DNA of 6,186 nt from Acholeplasmatales bacterium (GTDB lineage: Bacteria > Bacillota_I > Bacilli_A > Acholeplasmatales > Anaeroplasmataceae): assembly GCA_024696565.1 (NCBI GenBank), contig JAILGR010000015.1, forward strand, positions 1 to 6,186. Reading direction: 5' to 3'. The notes beneath the pieces were generated by a model. The model was not told where the DNA came from. It worked only from the letters and a program-made list of their open reading frames with translations, and made no database searches. The number at the start of each line of letters is the position of its first letter. Positions within the stretch are counted from its first letter, which is position 1. Below, piece after piece: positions 1 to 5,862 of this stretch. The translations under genes and the position numbers were made by a program.

Positions 1-255
1 ATTTATTAATTCTAAGTATTCTTCAACAAATGGCATATCTAATAATTTTTCTTTAGCTAAATTATAATCATTTAATTCTTTTTGATAATCTAAATTCTTT
101 TCTTTTTTCAAAACCATTAATCTTTGTTTTTTCTTTAAATCATCAAACTGATTTTTAATCTCTAGATTATTATCGATATATGGTTCTAATTCATGAATTC
201 TTTTTACCTCTGGTAAAGAATTAAAATAATCAATAATTAAATCTTTACTCTTCAC
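1..255 (-). CDS. YlbF/YmcA (RicA/RicF)-family protein, partial (C-terminus outside window)
   Basis: This open frame starts at GTG (253-255) and runs off the left edge after 85 codons without a stop. GGTGA (261-265), 5 nt before the GTG, supports this start; in-frame GTG and TTG codons just upstream lack a comparable site. The start overlaps the last 11 bases of miaB, which suggests translational coupling. The fragment is soluble, highly charged and probably all-helical. Its pattern fits the YlbF/YmcA family: SLPEVKRIHELEPYIDNN near residues 13-30, then a Lys/Glu-rich helix, then MPFVEEYLELIN at 74-85. Position agrees too, since ymcA follows miaB in Bacillus. Known for the family: YmcA, YlbF and YaaT form the Ric complex, which steers RNase Y cleavage of operon mRNAs and carries Fe-S clusters. 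No cysteine occurs in the visible part, and the C-terminal region is not visible. Whether this is the YmcA or YlbF paralogue cannot be decided here. Confidence 0.75.
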   Translation of the reverse strand, partial: MKSKDLIIDYFNSLPEVKRIHELEPYIDNNLEIKNQFDDLKKKQRLMVLKKEKNLDYQKELNDYNLAKEKLLDMPFVEEYLELIN

Positions 256-1678
256 AAAGTTCACCAATTTGGAACCAAGTCTTGGCTTCTGTTATTTTAA
301 CACTGACAATTTGACCCACTAAATCTTTATTATCTGATTTAAAGTGAGTTAATTTATTGTGTTCTGAATAACCACACATCATACCATCGCCATTTTTAGA
401 TTCACCATCTACTAATACTTTAACTATAGAACCTACAAATCGCTTATGTCCTTCTAAATATCCTTGGTTTGTTAATTCAATTAGACGGTTTAATCTTAAA
501 TGCTTTTCTTCTTCAGATACATTATCTATCATACGAGCGGCTGGTGTTCCTTCTCTTTTTGAATAAATAAATGTAAATGCCCCTTCAAAGCCAACTTCTT
601 TTACTAAATCAAGAGTATGAATAAATTGTTCTTCTGTTTCATTTGGAAAACCAACAATAATGTCAGTAGTTAAAGAAATACCAGGAACTAATTCTCTTAG
701 CTTATTGACCTTAGCCATATATTCTTCATGAGTATATTTTCTATTCATGATTTTTAAAATATCATTATCACCAGATTGAACGGGTAAATGGAGGTGTGGC
801 ATCACACTCTTACAATCTCTCATAGCCTCCATAGTTTTTAAATCTAAATCTCTTGGATGACTTGTTGTATAACGAATACGACTAATACCTGTTTTATCTA
901 AGTCATATAATAAGTCACCAAAGGTATAATCAATATTTAAATCTTTACCATAGGCATTAACATTTTGACCTAATAAAGTAATTTCTTTATACCCTTCTTC
1001 AACTAATTCTTTAACCTCTTTAATGATATCATCTTTTTGTCTACTTCTTTCTCTACCTCTTGTATATGGAACAATACAGTAAGTACAGAATTCATCACAT
1101 CCATACATAATAGTAACCCAAGCCTTATGCTTAGATTGTCTAACCTTAGGGGCATCTTCTAAAATATTACCTTCTGTAGATAATACCTCAACCACTTTAC
1201 ATTTAGACATATAAGCTTGTTCAAGCAACATAGGTAAATGATTTCTATTATGAGTACCAAAGATTAAATCAACATCATATGATTCAATTATCTTAGCTGT
1301 TGCAGCTTCTTCTTGAGGCATACAACCACAAATTCCAACAATTAAATCTGGATTTTCTCTTTTTCTCCCCTTTAATTGACCTAATACTCCCCAAATTCTT
1401 TGTTCAGCATTTTCTCTTACTGCACAAGTGTTTAAAAGTACTACATCGGCCAAAAGAGGATCTTCTGAAAAAGTATATCCAGCTTGTTCTAATATACCAG
1501 CCATTACTTCACTATCAGCTTCATTACCTTGACAACCATAAGTATAAATATAATATGATTTACCTTTACCTAAATCCTTATATTTATCATCCATACGATA
1601 ACGGATAGTTTCAATATCTAATTTTCTTCTTAATCTTGCCTCTTTTAAATTAGGCATAGAAAGCTTAACATTTTTCAT
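245..1678 (-). CDS. miaB: tRNA-2-methylthio-N6-dimethylallyladenosine synthase MiaB
   Basis: MiaB is a radical-SAM enzyme that converts i6A37 to ms2i6A37 in tRNAs reading UNN codons, using two [4Fe-4S] clusters. The protein has 477 residues, normal for the family. An N-terminal tail with PNLKEARLRR resembles the Bacillus type. The UPF0004 domain (about 40-155) carries its three cluster cysteines at C49 (YGCQGN), C85 (NTCAVRENA) and C119 (GCMPQ). The radical-SAM domain (about 180-360) has C194-x3-C198-x2-C201 (CDEFCTYC), followed by PYTRGRERSR. A TRAM RNA-binding domain fills the last 65 or so residues. The small difference is GCQGN where GCQMN is common. I chose ATG at 1676-1678: GGTG (1685-1688) lies 6 nt upstream, and the two GTG codons that could extend the frame to 1690 are that ribosome site itself. 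The gene follows ymdB by 51 nt and overlaps the next gene, so it is probably operonic, perhaps with its own promoter. Confidence 0.96.
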   Translation of the reverse strand: MKNVKLSMPNLKEARLRRKLDIETIRYRMDDKYKDLGKGKSYYIYTYGCQGNEADSEVMAGILEQAGYTFSEDPLLADVVLLNTCAVRENAEQRIWGVLGQLKGRKRENPDLIVGICGCMPQEEAATAKIIESYDVDLIFGTHNRNHLPMLLEQAYMSKCKVVEVLSTEGNILEDAPKVRQSKHKAWVTIMYGCDEFCTYCIVPYTRGRERSRQKDDIIKEVKELVEEGYKEITLLGQNVNAYGKDLNIDYTFGDLLYDLDKTGISRIRYTTSHPRDLDLKTMEAMRDCKSVMPHLHLPVQSGDNDILKIMNRKYTHEEYMAKVNKLRELVPGISLTTDIIVGFPNETEEQFIHTLDLVKEVGFEGAFTFIYSKREGTPAARMIDNVSEEEKHLRLNRLIELTNQGYLEGHKRFVGSIVKVLVDGESKNGDGMMCGYSEHNKLTHFKSDNKDLVGQIVSVKITEAKTWFQIGELCEE

Positions 1679-1698
1679 ATTTATCACCACGGATTTGC

Positions 1699-1727
1699 AT
1701 TATACAATAATTAATCATAAAAAGAAA
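1699..1727 (-). promoter_or_regulatory. Candidate promoter for miaB and the YlbF-like gene
   Basis: In the gap between ymdB and miaB the minus strand carries a perfect TATAAT (1699-1704). The hexamer 17 bp upstream is TTTCTT, a poor -35, and no TGn extension is present. Transcription would start near 1694-1695, giving a leader of about 16 nt that is little more than the miaB ribosome site. In such AT-rich DNA a chance TATAAT is possible, so this is only a candidate. Confidence 0.4.
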
Positions 1728-1729
1728 TA

Positions 1730-2491
1730 CTATAAAGTATACTTTTTCATAAATCTAGTAATTTCTCTTTTTACTCCAAAATCAAGAATAACACCACTAA
1801 TTATATATTCATTAGTATTTGAACACTTTAAAGGTTCAAAAACACCAGTTCTAAATCTTTTAATAACCATCTCTTTATCATCACCTAAAATAGAATCATA
1901 GGCTCCACACATTCCCATATCAGAAATAAACATTGTATTATTATATATTTGTTCATCAGCAGTTTGAGTATGAGTATGAGTTCCTAAGATAGCATCTACT
2001 TTACCTGAAAAATCATAAAAGAAAGCTTTCTTTTCACTTGTTGCATCACCATGGAAATCAACAAATATATAATCAGCTTTTATTTCATTTAATAATCTAT
2101 CCATTGTTTTAAATGGACAATCTAGAGGTGTATATGTATAAACCCTACCTAATAAATTTACTAAAGCGATAGTCTTATCATTATATTTAACATAAAGGAT
2201 TTCTTTACCATATTCGGTATTTAAGTTTGCAGGTCTAACTATAGTAGCATCATTAATATAATTTTTAATTTCTGATTTAGAAAATGTATGGTTCCCCATT
2301 GAAATTCCAGAAATACCTAATGCTTTTAATTCTTTATAATGTTTTTCAGTTAATCCTTTTCCTTGACTAGCATTTTCTGCGTTAGCAAAAACCATATTAA
2401 TTTTATATTCTCTTTTAATTGAATCTAGATTTTGTTTTAAAACCTCAATGGTTTTTTCACCAACAATATCTCCTAAATATAGTATTCTCAT
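1730..2491 (-). CDS. ymdB: YmdB-family metallophosphoesterase (2',3'-cyclic nucleotide phosphodiesterase)
   Basis: This is a cytoplasmic binuclear-metal phosphoesterase of the YmdB/DR1281 (TIGR00282) family. The B. subtilis member hydrolyses cyclic nucleotides such as 2',3'-cAMP and affects biofilm and motility gene expression. The 253 residues are close to the usual 260 or so. Metal-site motifs are intact: LGDIVGE (D8), ANAEN (E39, N40), MGNHTF (N67, H68), DFHGDATSEK (H148) and GTHTHTQTAD (H172, H174). The conserved DMGMCGAYDSILG follows at 191-203. The start is ATG 2489-2491, with AGGAGG (2496-2501) 4 nt upstream; the longer frame to 2530 would run through a terminator hairpin and is rejected. 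The gene sits just downstream of rny, the order known in Bacillus and other Bacillota. Expression probably relies on read-through of that terminator. Family assignment is firm; the exact physiological substrate here is inferred. Confidence 0.95.
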   Translation of the reverse strand: MRILYLGDIVGEKTIEVLKQNLDSIKREYKINMVFANAENASQGKGLTEKHYKELKALGISGISMGNHTFSKSEIKNYINDATIVRPANLNTEYGKEILYVKYNDKTIALVNLLGRVYTYTPLDCPFKTMDRLLNEIKADYIFVDFHGDATSEKKAFFYDFSGKVDAILGTHTHTQTADEQIYNNTMFISDMGMCGAYDSILGDDKEMVIKRFRTGVFEPLKCSNTNEYIISGVILDFGVKREITRFMKKYTL

Positions 2492-2510
2492 AAATCCTCC
2501 TTTAATTTTG

Positions 2511-2536
2511 AAAAAAGGGTGAATCATCACCCTTTT
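2511..2536 (-). terminator. Intrinsic terminator between rny and ymdB
   Basis: Read on the minus strand, the stem GGGTGA / TCACCC (2517-2522 with 2527-2532) closes a 4-nt loop, is flanked by an A run upstream and ends in a run of six T (2516-2511). It starts 5 nt after the rny stop codon. The flanking A/T runs are symmetric, so it could act both ways. It ends only 19 nt before the ymdB ATG, leaving no room for a separate promoter, so it probably lowers rather than abolishes transcription of the downstream genes. Confidence 0.85.
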
Positions 2537-2541
2537 CTCTT

Positions 2542-4110
2542 TTATTTTGCAACATCTACTGAACGAACTTCGCGAATTACAGTTACTTTAATTGTACCAG
2601 GGTAGGATAATTTATTTTCAATTTCCTCCTTGATTTGTCTAGCAATTGTAATAGTAGATAAATCATCAACCTCTTCAGGATTAACAATTACTCTGACCTC
2701 GCGTCCTGCCTGAATAGCAAAGGATGATTGAACACCCTTAATACTATTAGAAATAGCTTCAAGATTTTCAAGTCTCTTAGTATAGTTTTCTAATGAATCG
2801 CTACGTGCACCTGGTCTTGCGGATGAAAGTGCATCTGCAGCAGCTACTAATACAGCGATAATAGATTTTGGTGCAACATCTTCATGGTGAGATGCAATCG
2901 CATCAATAACTTCTTTTGGTTCATGATATTTAGTAGCAAGCTCAACACCTATTTCAACGTGGCTTCCTTCAATTTCATGATCAACTGATTTACCAATATC
3001 GTGTAATAAGCCAGCACGTCTAGCTAATACTTCATTTTCTCCAATTTCAGTAGCAAGTTTACCTGCAATCATTGCAGTTTCAATTGAATGCTTTAACACA
3101 TTTTGTCCATAGCTTGTACGGAAATGAAGTCTACCGATTAATCTTACTAAATCTGGATGAATCTTACCAATACCTGTTTTAAATACAGCATCTTCACCCA
3201 TTTCTCTGATAACCATTTCTACATCGCCGCGACATCTTTCAACAACTTCTTCAATTCTAGCAGGATGGATTCTACCATCAGATACTAAAATATCTAAAGA
3301 ACGTTTTGCGATTTCACGACGGACAGGGTCAAATCCAGATAATACTACAGCCTCTGGAGTATCATCGATAATTAAATCAACTCCAGTTAAAGACTCAATG
3401 GCACGGATATTTCTACCCTCACGACCAATAATTCTACCTTTAATCTCTTCAGATGGAAGTGATACAGTAGTAACAGTAACCTCACCGGCAGTTTCACCAG
3501 CATATTTTTGAATTGCTAGAGCTAAAATGTTTTTAGCTTTAGATTTAACCTCAAGTCTAGCACGCTCTTCTTCTTCTTTAATATAAGAAGCAATTTCGAT
3601 TTTCATAGATTCTCTAACAGTATCCATAATAATCTTTCTAGCGTCTTCACGGTTAAGTCCAGCAATTTCTATTAGCTTCTGTTCTTGAGCCTTTAGCAAT
3701 GCCTCTACCTTATTATTTTGTTGTTCTAATTCTGCTTTCTTTTCATCAATTTTATTCTCTTTAGTATTTAACATTTCTTCACGTCTATCTAAATTACTAG
3801 ATCTACGGTCTAAAGTGTCTTCACGTTGATTTAGTTTATTTTCAAGTTCAACAACAACAGATTTTCTTTCTTTTATATCTTGTTCTGCTTCAGACTTTAA
3901 TTCACTAATTTCACGTTTTGCTTCAAGAATATTATCTTTCTTAATTTTATCTGCTTCAGCATAAGCATCAGCAATAATCTTTTCAGCTTCTTGATTTGCT
4001 TTAGAAAGTGATTTCTCATGAGTCTTAACTCTAATGAAATATCCTAAAGCGAAACCTGCAGCTAACCCCAAAACAACAAGGATGAGCAAAATAATTTCTA
4101 ATGTAGTCAT
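2542..4110 (-). CDS. rny: Ribonuclease Y, membrane-anchored endoribonuclease
   Basis: RNase Y starts bulk mRNA decay and processes operon transcripts in Bacillota, working at the inner face of the membrane. The protein has 522 residues, nearly the same as the B. subtilis enzyme. Domains in order: one transmembrane helix (about 4-25); a long charged coiled coil (about 30-190) rich in Lys, Glu and Gln; a KH domain with [12 protein letters not shown] at 225-236; an HD domain with H341, the catalytic pair H370-D371 (LLHDIGKS), H384, H408-H409 and D426; and a conserved C-terminal domain ending at SVDVAK. The start is ATG 4108-4110, preceded by GGGAGG (4117-4122) at 6 nt; a TTG that would add eight residues has no ribosome site of its own. 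A strong promoter lies 48 nt upstream, a leader hairpin between, and a terminator just after the stop. All key residues are present, so it should be active. Confidence 0.97.
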   Translation of the reverse strand: MTTLEIILLILVVLGLAAGFALGYFIRVKTHEKSLSKANQEAEKIIADAYAEADKIKKDNILEAKREISELKSEAEQDIKERKSVVVELENKLNQREDTLDRRSSNLDRREEMLNTKENKIDEKKAELEQQNNKVEALLKAQEQKLIEIAGLNREDARKIIMDTVRESMKIEIASYIKEEEERARLEVKSKAKNILALAIQKYAGETAGEVTVTTVSLPSEEIKGRIIGREGRNIRAIESLTGVDLIIDDTPEAVVLSGFDPVRREIAKRSLDILVSDGRIHPARIEEVVERCRGDVEMVIREMGEDAVFKTGIGKIHPDLVRLIGRLHFRTSYGQNVLKHSIETAMIAGKLATEIGENEVLARRAGLLHDIGKSVDHEIEGSHVEIGVELATKYHEPKEVIDAIASHHEDVAPKSIIAVLVAAADALSSARPGARSDSLENYTKRLENLEAISNSIKGVQSSFAIQAGREVRVIVNPEEVDDLSTITIARQIKEEIENKLSYPGTIKVTVIREVRSVDVAK

Positions 4111-4132
4111 TATTTGCCTCCCTATTTTACTC

Positions 4133-4150
4133 AAGTTTATTCTTAAACTC
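4133..4150 (-). promoter_or_regulatory. Hairpin at the predicted 5' end of the rny mRNA
   Basis: In the rny leader the minus strand reads AGTTTA-AGAA-TAAACT (4149-4134), a 6-bp perfect stem extended to 7 by a G-U pair. From the promoter position transcription should start at about 4150-4151, so the stem would form at the extreme 5' end. Such ends often protect an mRNA from 5'-dependent decay. The stem is AU-rich, so its stability is modest; the role is inferred. Confidence 0.45.
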
Positions 4151-4157
4151 TAAATCT

Positions 4158-4186
4158 ATTATACCGATTTTGAAAGCGTTAGTCAA
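4158..4186 (-). promoter_or_regulatory. Strong vegetative (SigA-type) promoter of rny
   Basis: On the minus strand TTGACT (4181-4186) is followed by a 17-bp spacer and a perfect TATAAT (4158-4163). That is 11 of 12 consensus positions with ideal spacing. The expected start is near 4151, giving a leader of about 40 nt before the rny ATG. This is the best promoter in the window and probably drives the whole rny-ymdB-miaB block. Confidence 0.88.
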
Positions 4187-4222
4187 TCAAAAAACCCATA
4201 CAATTTAGCCAAATAGTTTCAA

Positions 4223-4253
4223 TTTTAAAATATATCATTTTATTTTTAAAATA
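4223..4253 (+). repeat. Direct repeat TTTTAAAATA, two copies 21 bp apart
   Basis: Identical 10-bp copies lie at 4223-4232 and 4244-4253, two helical turns apart, just upstream of the -10 box of the plus-strand gene. Each holds the palindrome TTTTAAAA. They could be an AT-rich promoter-enhancing element or operator half-sites, but low-complexity AT DNA gives such matches by chance. Confidence 0.3.
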
Positions 4254-4256
4254 ATT

Positions 4257-4265
4257 TGATATAAT
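4257..4265 (+). promoter_or_regulatory. Extended -10 promoter of the plus-strand membrane-protein gene
   Basis: The sequence TGATATAAT is a perfect extended -10 (TGnTATAAT). No good -35 hexamer is found 16-18 bp upstream, as is common for extended -10 promoters. Transcription would begin near 4272, giving a leader of about 14 nt that is mainly the ribosome site. The rny promoter lies about 70 bp away facing outward. Confidence 0.75.
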
Positions 4266-4285
4266 TGAAAAAGAGGTGTTTTATT

Positions 4286-5023
4286 ATGGCTTATAAACCA
4301 AAAAAAGTAAATAAACAAAAAAAGGAAAAGAAAGAAAAAGATCCTAATAAATTTCATTTAGGATGGAACACAGGAACATATTTAATAATTCTTGGCGGAA
4401 TAGCATTACTAGTATTAATTATTATGGGTATTTGTAGTATTGTATCATACGTTGGTGCGTATAATACTAATACAATAAAACCATATAGCGATAAAGAAGA
4501 TACTAAATATGAAGGCATAACTTATTATGAAGCTAAAGACTTCAACAATATAGATATTGATTTTTATTGTGTATCATTTGATTCTCATGATGCTAAATTA
4601 GCTAAATTTAATTTAACATTTGTAATCAATGAAAATACTGGTACTTCATTTAAAAATATTAATTCTGATTTAGCAGAAAATCCTTCTGGTAATTATGTAT
4701 TATATACTCAAATATTACTTACTTCTAATTTATTAGATTACAATCAAGAATCAGGATTTACTGGTTATTATAAATCTTATATTACAGAAGAAACTAAACA
4801 AACTAAATCATTAAATGTTCAATTATCTGATTTAGTATTCCCAGCTACAGTTAATACATGGCCAGTACCATTAAGTGTAAGTTGGCCTGATGCATATTTA
4901 TTTGTTAGCTACTGGCCAACAAGTAAAACTTCTCCAGAGAAATTTGTAATTCATTACACTCCTGAAGAATTTATTGTTACACAAAAAACTGAAGATAGAA
5001 ATATCACTTCTCCGGTACATTAA
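4286..5023 (+). CDS. Uncharacterised single-pass membrane protein with predicted extracellular domain
   Basis: I do not recognise this 245-residue protein. Residues 1-22 are very Lys-rich (KKVNKQKKEKKEKD), matching a cytoplasmic tail. Residues about 31-56 form one hydrophobic helix (LIILGGIALLVLIIMGI); the positive-inside rule puts the rest outside. There is no lipobox and no evident signal-peptidase site, so it is probably an anchored protein. The outer part has many Asn, Tyr, Ser and Thr, looks beta-rich, and has one cysteine (C95) after the membrane helix. A short stretch near 188-212 is rich in Trp and Pro (NTWPVPLSVSW, then YWPTS). The start is ATG 4286, with GAGGTG (4273-4278) 7 nt upstream; a TTG at 4265 lies at the -10 box and is rejected. 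It is a one-gene unit with its own promoter and terminator, divergent from rny, so adjacency says little about function. Confidence 0.85.
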   Translation: MAYKPKKVNKQKKEKKEKDPNKFHLGWNTGTYLIILGGIALLVLIIMGICSIVSYVGAYNTNTIKPYSDKEDTKYEGITYYEAKDFNNIDIDFYCVSFDSHDAKLAKFNLTFVINENTGTSFKNINSDLAENPSGNYVLYTQILLTSNLLDYNQESGFTGYYKSYITEETKQTKSLNVQLSDLVFPATVNTWPVPLSVSWPDAYLFVSYWPTSKTSPEKFVIHYTPEEFIVTQKTEDRNITSPVH

Positions 5024-5049
5024 AAAAAGGGTTCGAAACCCTTTTTTTT
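5022..5049. terminator. Bidirectional intrinsic terminator between convergent genes
   Basis: The stem GGGTT / AACCC (5029-5033 with 5037-5041) around a CGA loop is flanked by seven A on the left and eight T on the right. Both strands therefore read as a G/C hairpin followed by a T run. It begins inside the TAA of the plus-strand gene and reaches the TAA (5048-5050) of the minus-strand gene, so it serves both convergent genes. Confidence 0.92.
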
Positions 5050-5803
5050 ATGCCTTTTCGTATTTTAAGTTTTCAGAAATTAAATGAACATTTAAATCTT
5101 TATCAGCTAATTCTTCTTTAGATAGACCAATACCACTTAGTAATACTGCAGCAGCATATACTGTAGGTGCTTGATTAAAATCTACATAAACAGTTAATCT
5201 TGCTGCATAATCAACTACAACTTCTTCTTTACTATCAGCATCAAAGAAATTAAAACCAAAGAAACCATTCATTTGATTAGAGAAAGCTTGAGGATTAAAC
5301 ATTAATGTAATGTCTTTTTCTTTTGCAAATGCTAAGAATACATCTTTATAAACCTTAATAAATTCATATAGATTATCTACTTTTTCATTATAAGGTAAGA
5401 AATAGAATGCCACATCATCATTTTCTTTTAATATATATGGCTCATTATTCTTTTTTCTTTCTTCAATTTCTTTTTTAATATTTTCTATTTGTTCAACTCT
5501 ATTAGTGAAATATTCTTTATTAGCTTCATAATCACTAATAAGATTATCTAAATGATAAGTAAATGTAGAACCAAATACTTTAAAATCATTTTGCTCTAAT
5601 AATGACTTAAACTCATCATAATATTCTTTATCAATAGTCACTTGCATAACTACCTTAGGTGAAGATGATAGAGGTGGAACCTCCATATATTCTTTTTTAT
5701 GATTAATTACAGATACATATGTTCTTCTTAATCCCTTACGATTAAATAATTTTAAATTCCTTTCAAAAATAGGAATATCAATTTCAATTTGTTTTGTTGC
5801 CAT
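5048..5803 (-). CDS. Uncharacterised soluble 251-residue protein
   Basis: I do not recognise this protein. It has no signal peptide or membrane helix and should be cytoplasmic. It contains no cysteine or tryptophan and is acidic overall. The N-terminal part (1-80) alternates short strands and helices and contains VPPLSSSPKVVMQV at 42-55. A charged stretch follows with coiled-coil character (about 85-120, IENIKKEIEERKKNN). The C-terminal half (130-245) holds FYFLPYN, an aromatic run GFFGFNFFDAD at 180-190, and alternating strands such as AARLTVYVDF. No catalytic motif stands out. The start is ATG 5801-5803, with AGAGG (5810-5814) 6 nt upstream and a plausible promoter before it. The stop lies in the shared terminator. 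Spacing of 59 nt from the oxidoreductase gene would also allow co-transcription, but no functional link can be claimed. Confidence 0.85.
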   Translation of the reverse strand: MATKQIEIDIPIFERNLKLFNRKGLRRTYVSVINHKKEYMEVPPLSSSPKVVMQVTIDKEYYDEFKSLLEQNDFKVFGSTFTYHLDNLISDYEANKEYFTNRVEQIENIKKEIEERKKNNEPYILKENDDVAFYFLPYNEKVDNLYEFIKVYKDVFLAFAKEKDITLMFNPQAFSNQMNGFFGFNFFDADSKEEVVVDYAARLTVYVDFNQAPTVYAAAVLLSGIGLSKEELADKDLNVHLISENLKYEKA

Positions 5804-5831
5804 AAAAAACCTCTTTCTAAAACTATCTATT

Positions 5832-5860
5832 ATTATATATTTATTTGTTAATTACTACAA
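5832..5860 (-). promoter_or_regulatory. Candidate promoter of the 251-residue protein gene
   Basis: On the minus strand a perfect TATAAT (5832-5837) lies 17 bp downstream of TTGTAG (5855-5860), which matches the -35 consensus only in its TTG. Transcription would begin near 5825, about 20 nt before the ATG. The box falls in the 59-bp gap after the oxidoreductase stop. Spacing is ideal, but the -35 is weak and the surroundings are very AT-rich. Confidence 0.55.
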
Positions 5861-5862
5861 GA

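Noticed and set aside
1300..1608. Plus-strand open frame of 102 codons
   Set aside because: It lies wholly antisense to miaB. It has low-complexity Leu/Tyr/His content and no recognisable motif, whereas the minus frame carries full MiaB motifs.
1719..1740. Inverted repeat ATACT/AGTAT at the ymdB stop, followed by a T-rich run on the minus strand, as a terminator
   Set aside because: The stem is 5 bp with a single G-C pair and the T run is interrupted, so it is too weak to call.
1695..1901. Plus-strand open frame of 68 codons
   Set aside because: It is antisense to the ymdB 3' end and lacks domain features; it is a shadow of the conserved ymdB frame.
2492..2530. Longer ymdB starting at GTG 2530 or ATG 2527
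   Set aside because: These codons are in the terminator hairpin, have no ribosome site, and add a non-family N-terminus; AGGAGG precedes ATG 2491.
4265..4285. TTG start adding seven residues to the plus-strand membrane protein
   Set aside because: The TTG begins at the last base of the -10 box and so would be upstream of the transcript start; ATG 4286 has the ribosome site.
4111..4285. Riboswitch, T-box or small RNA gene in the divergent intergenic region
   Set aside because: The two predicted leaders are about 40 and 14 nt, too short for known riboswitch folds, and the remainder is AT-rich without structured elements.
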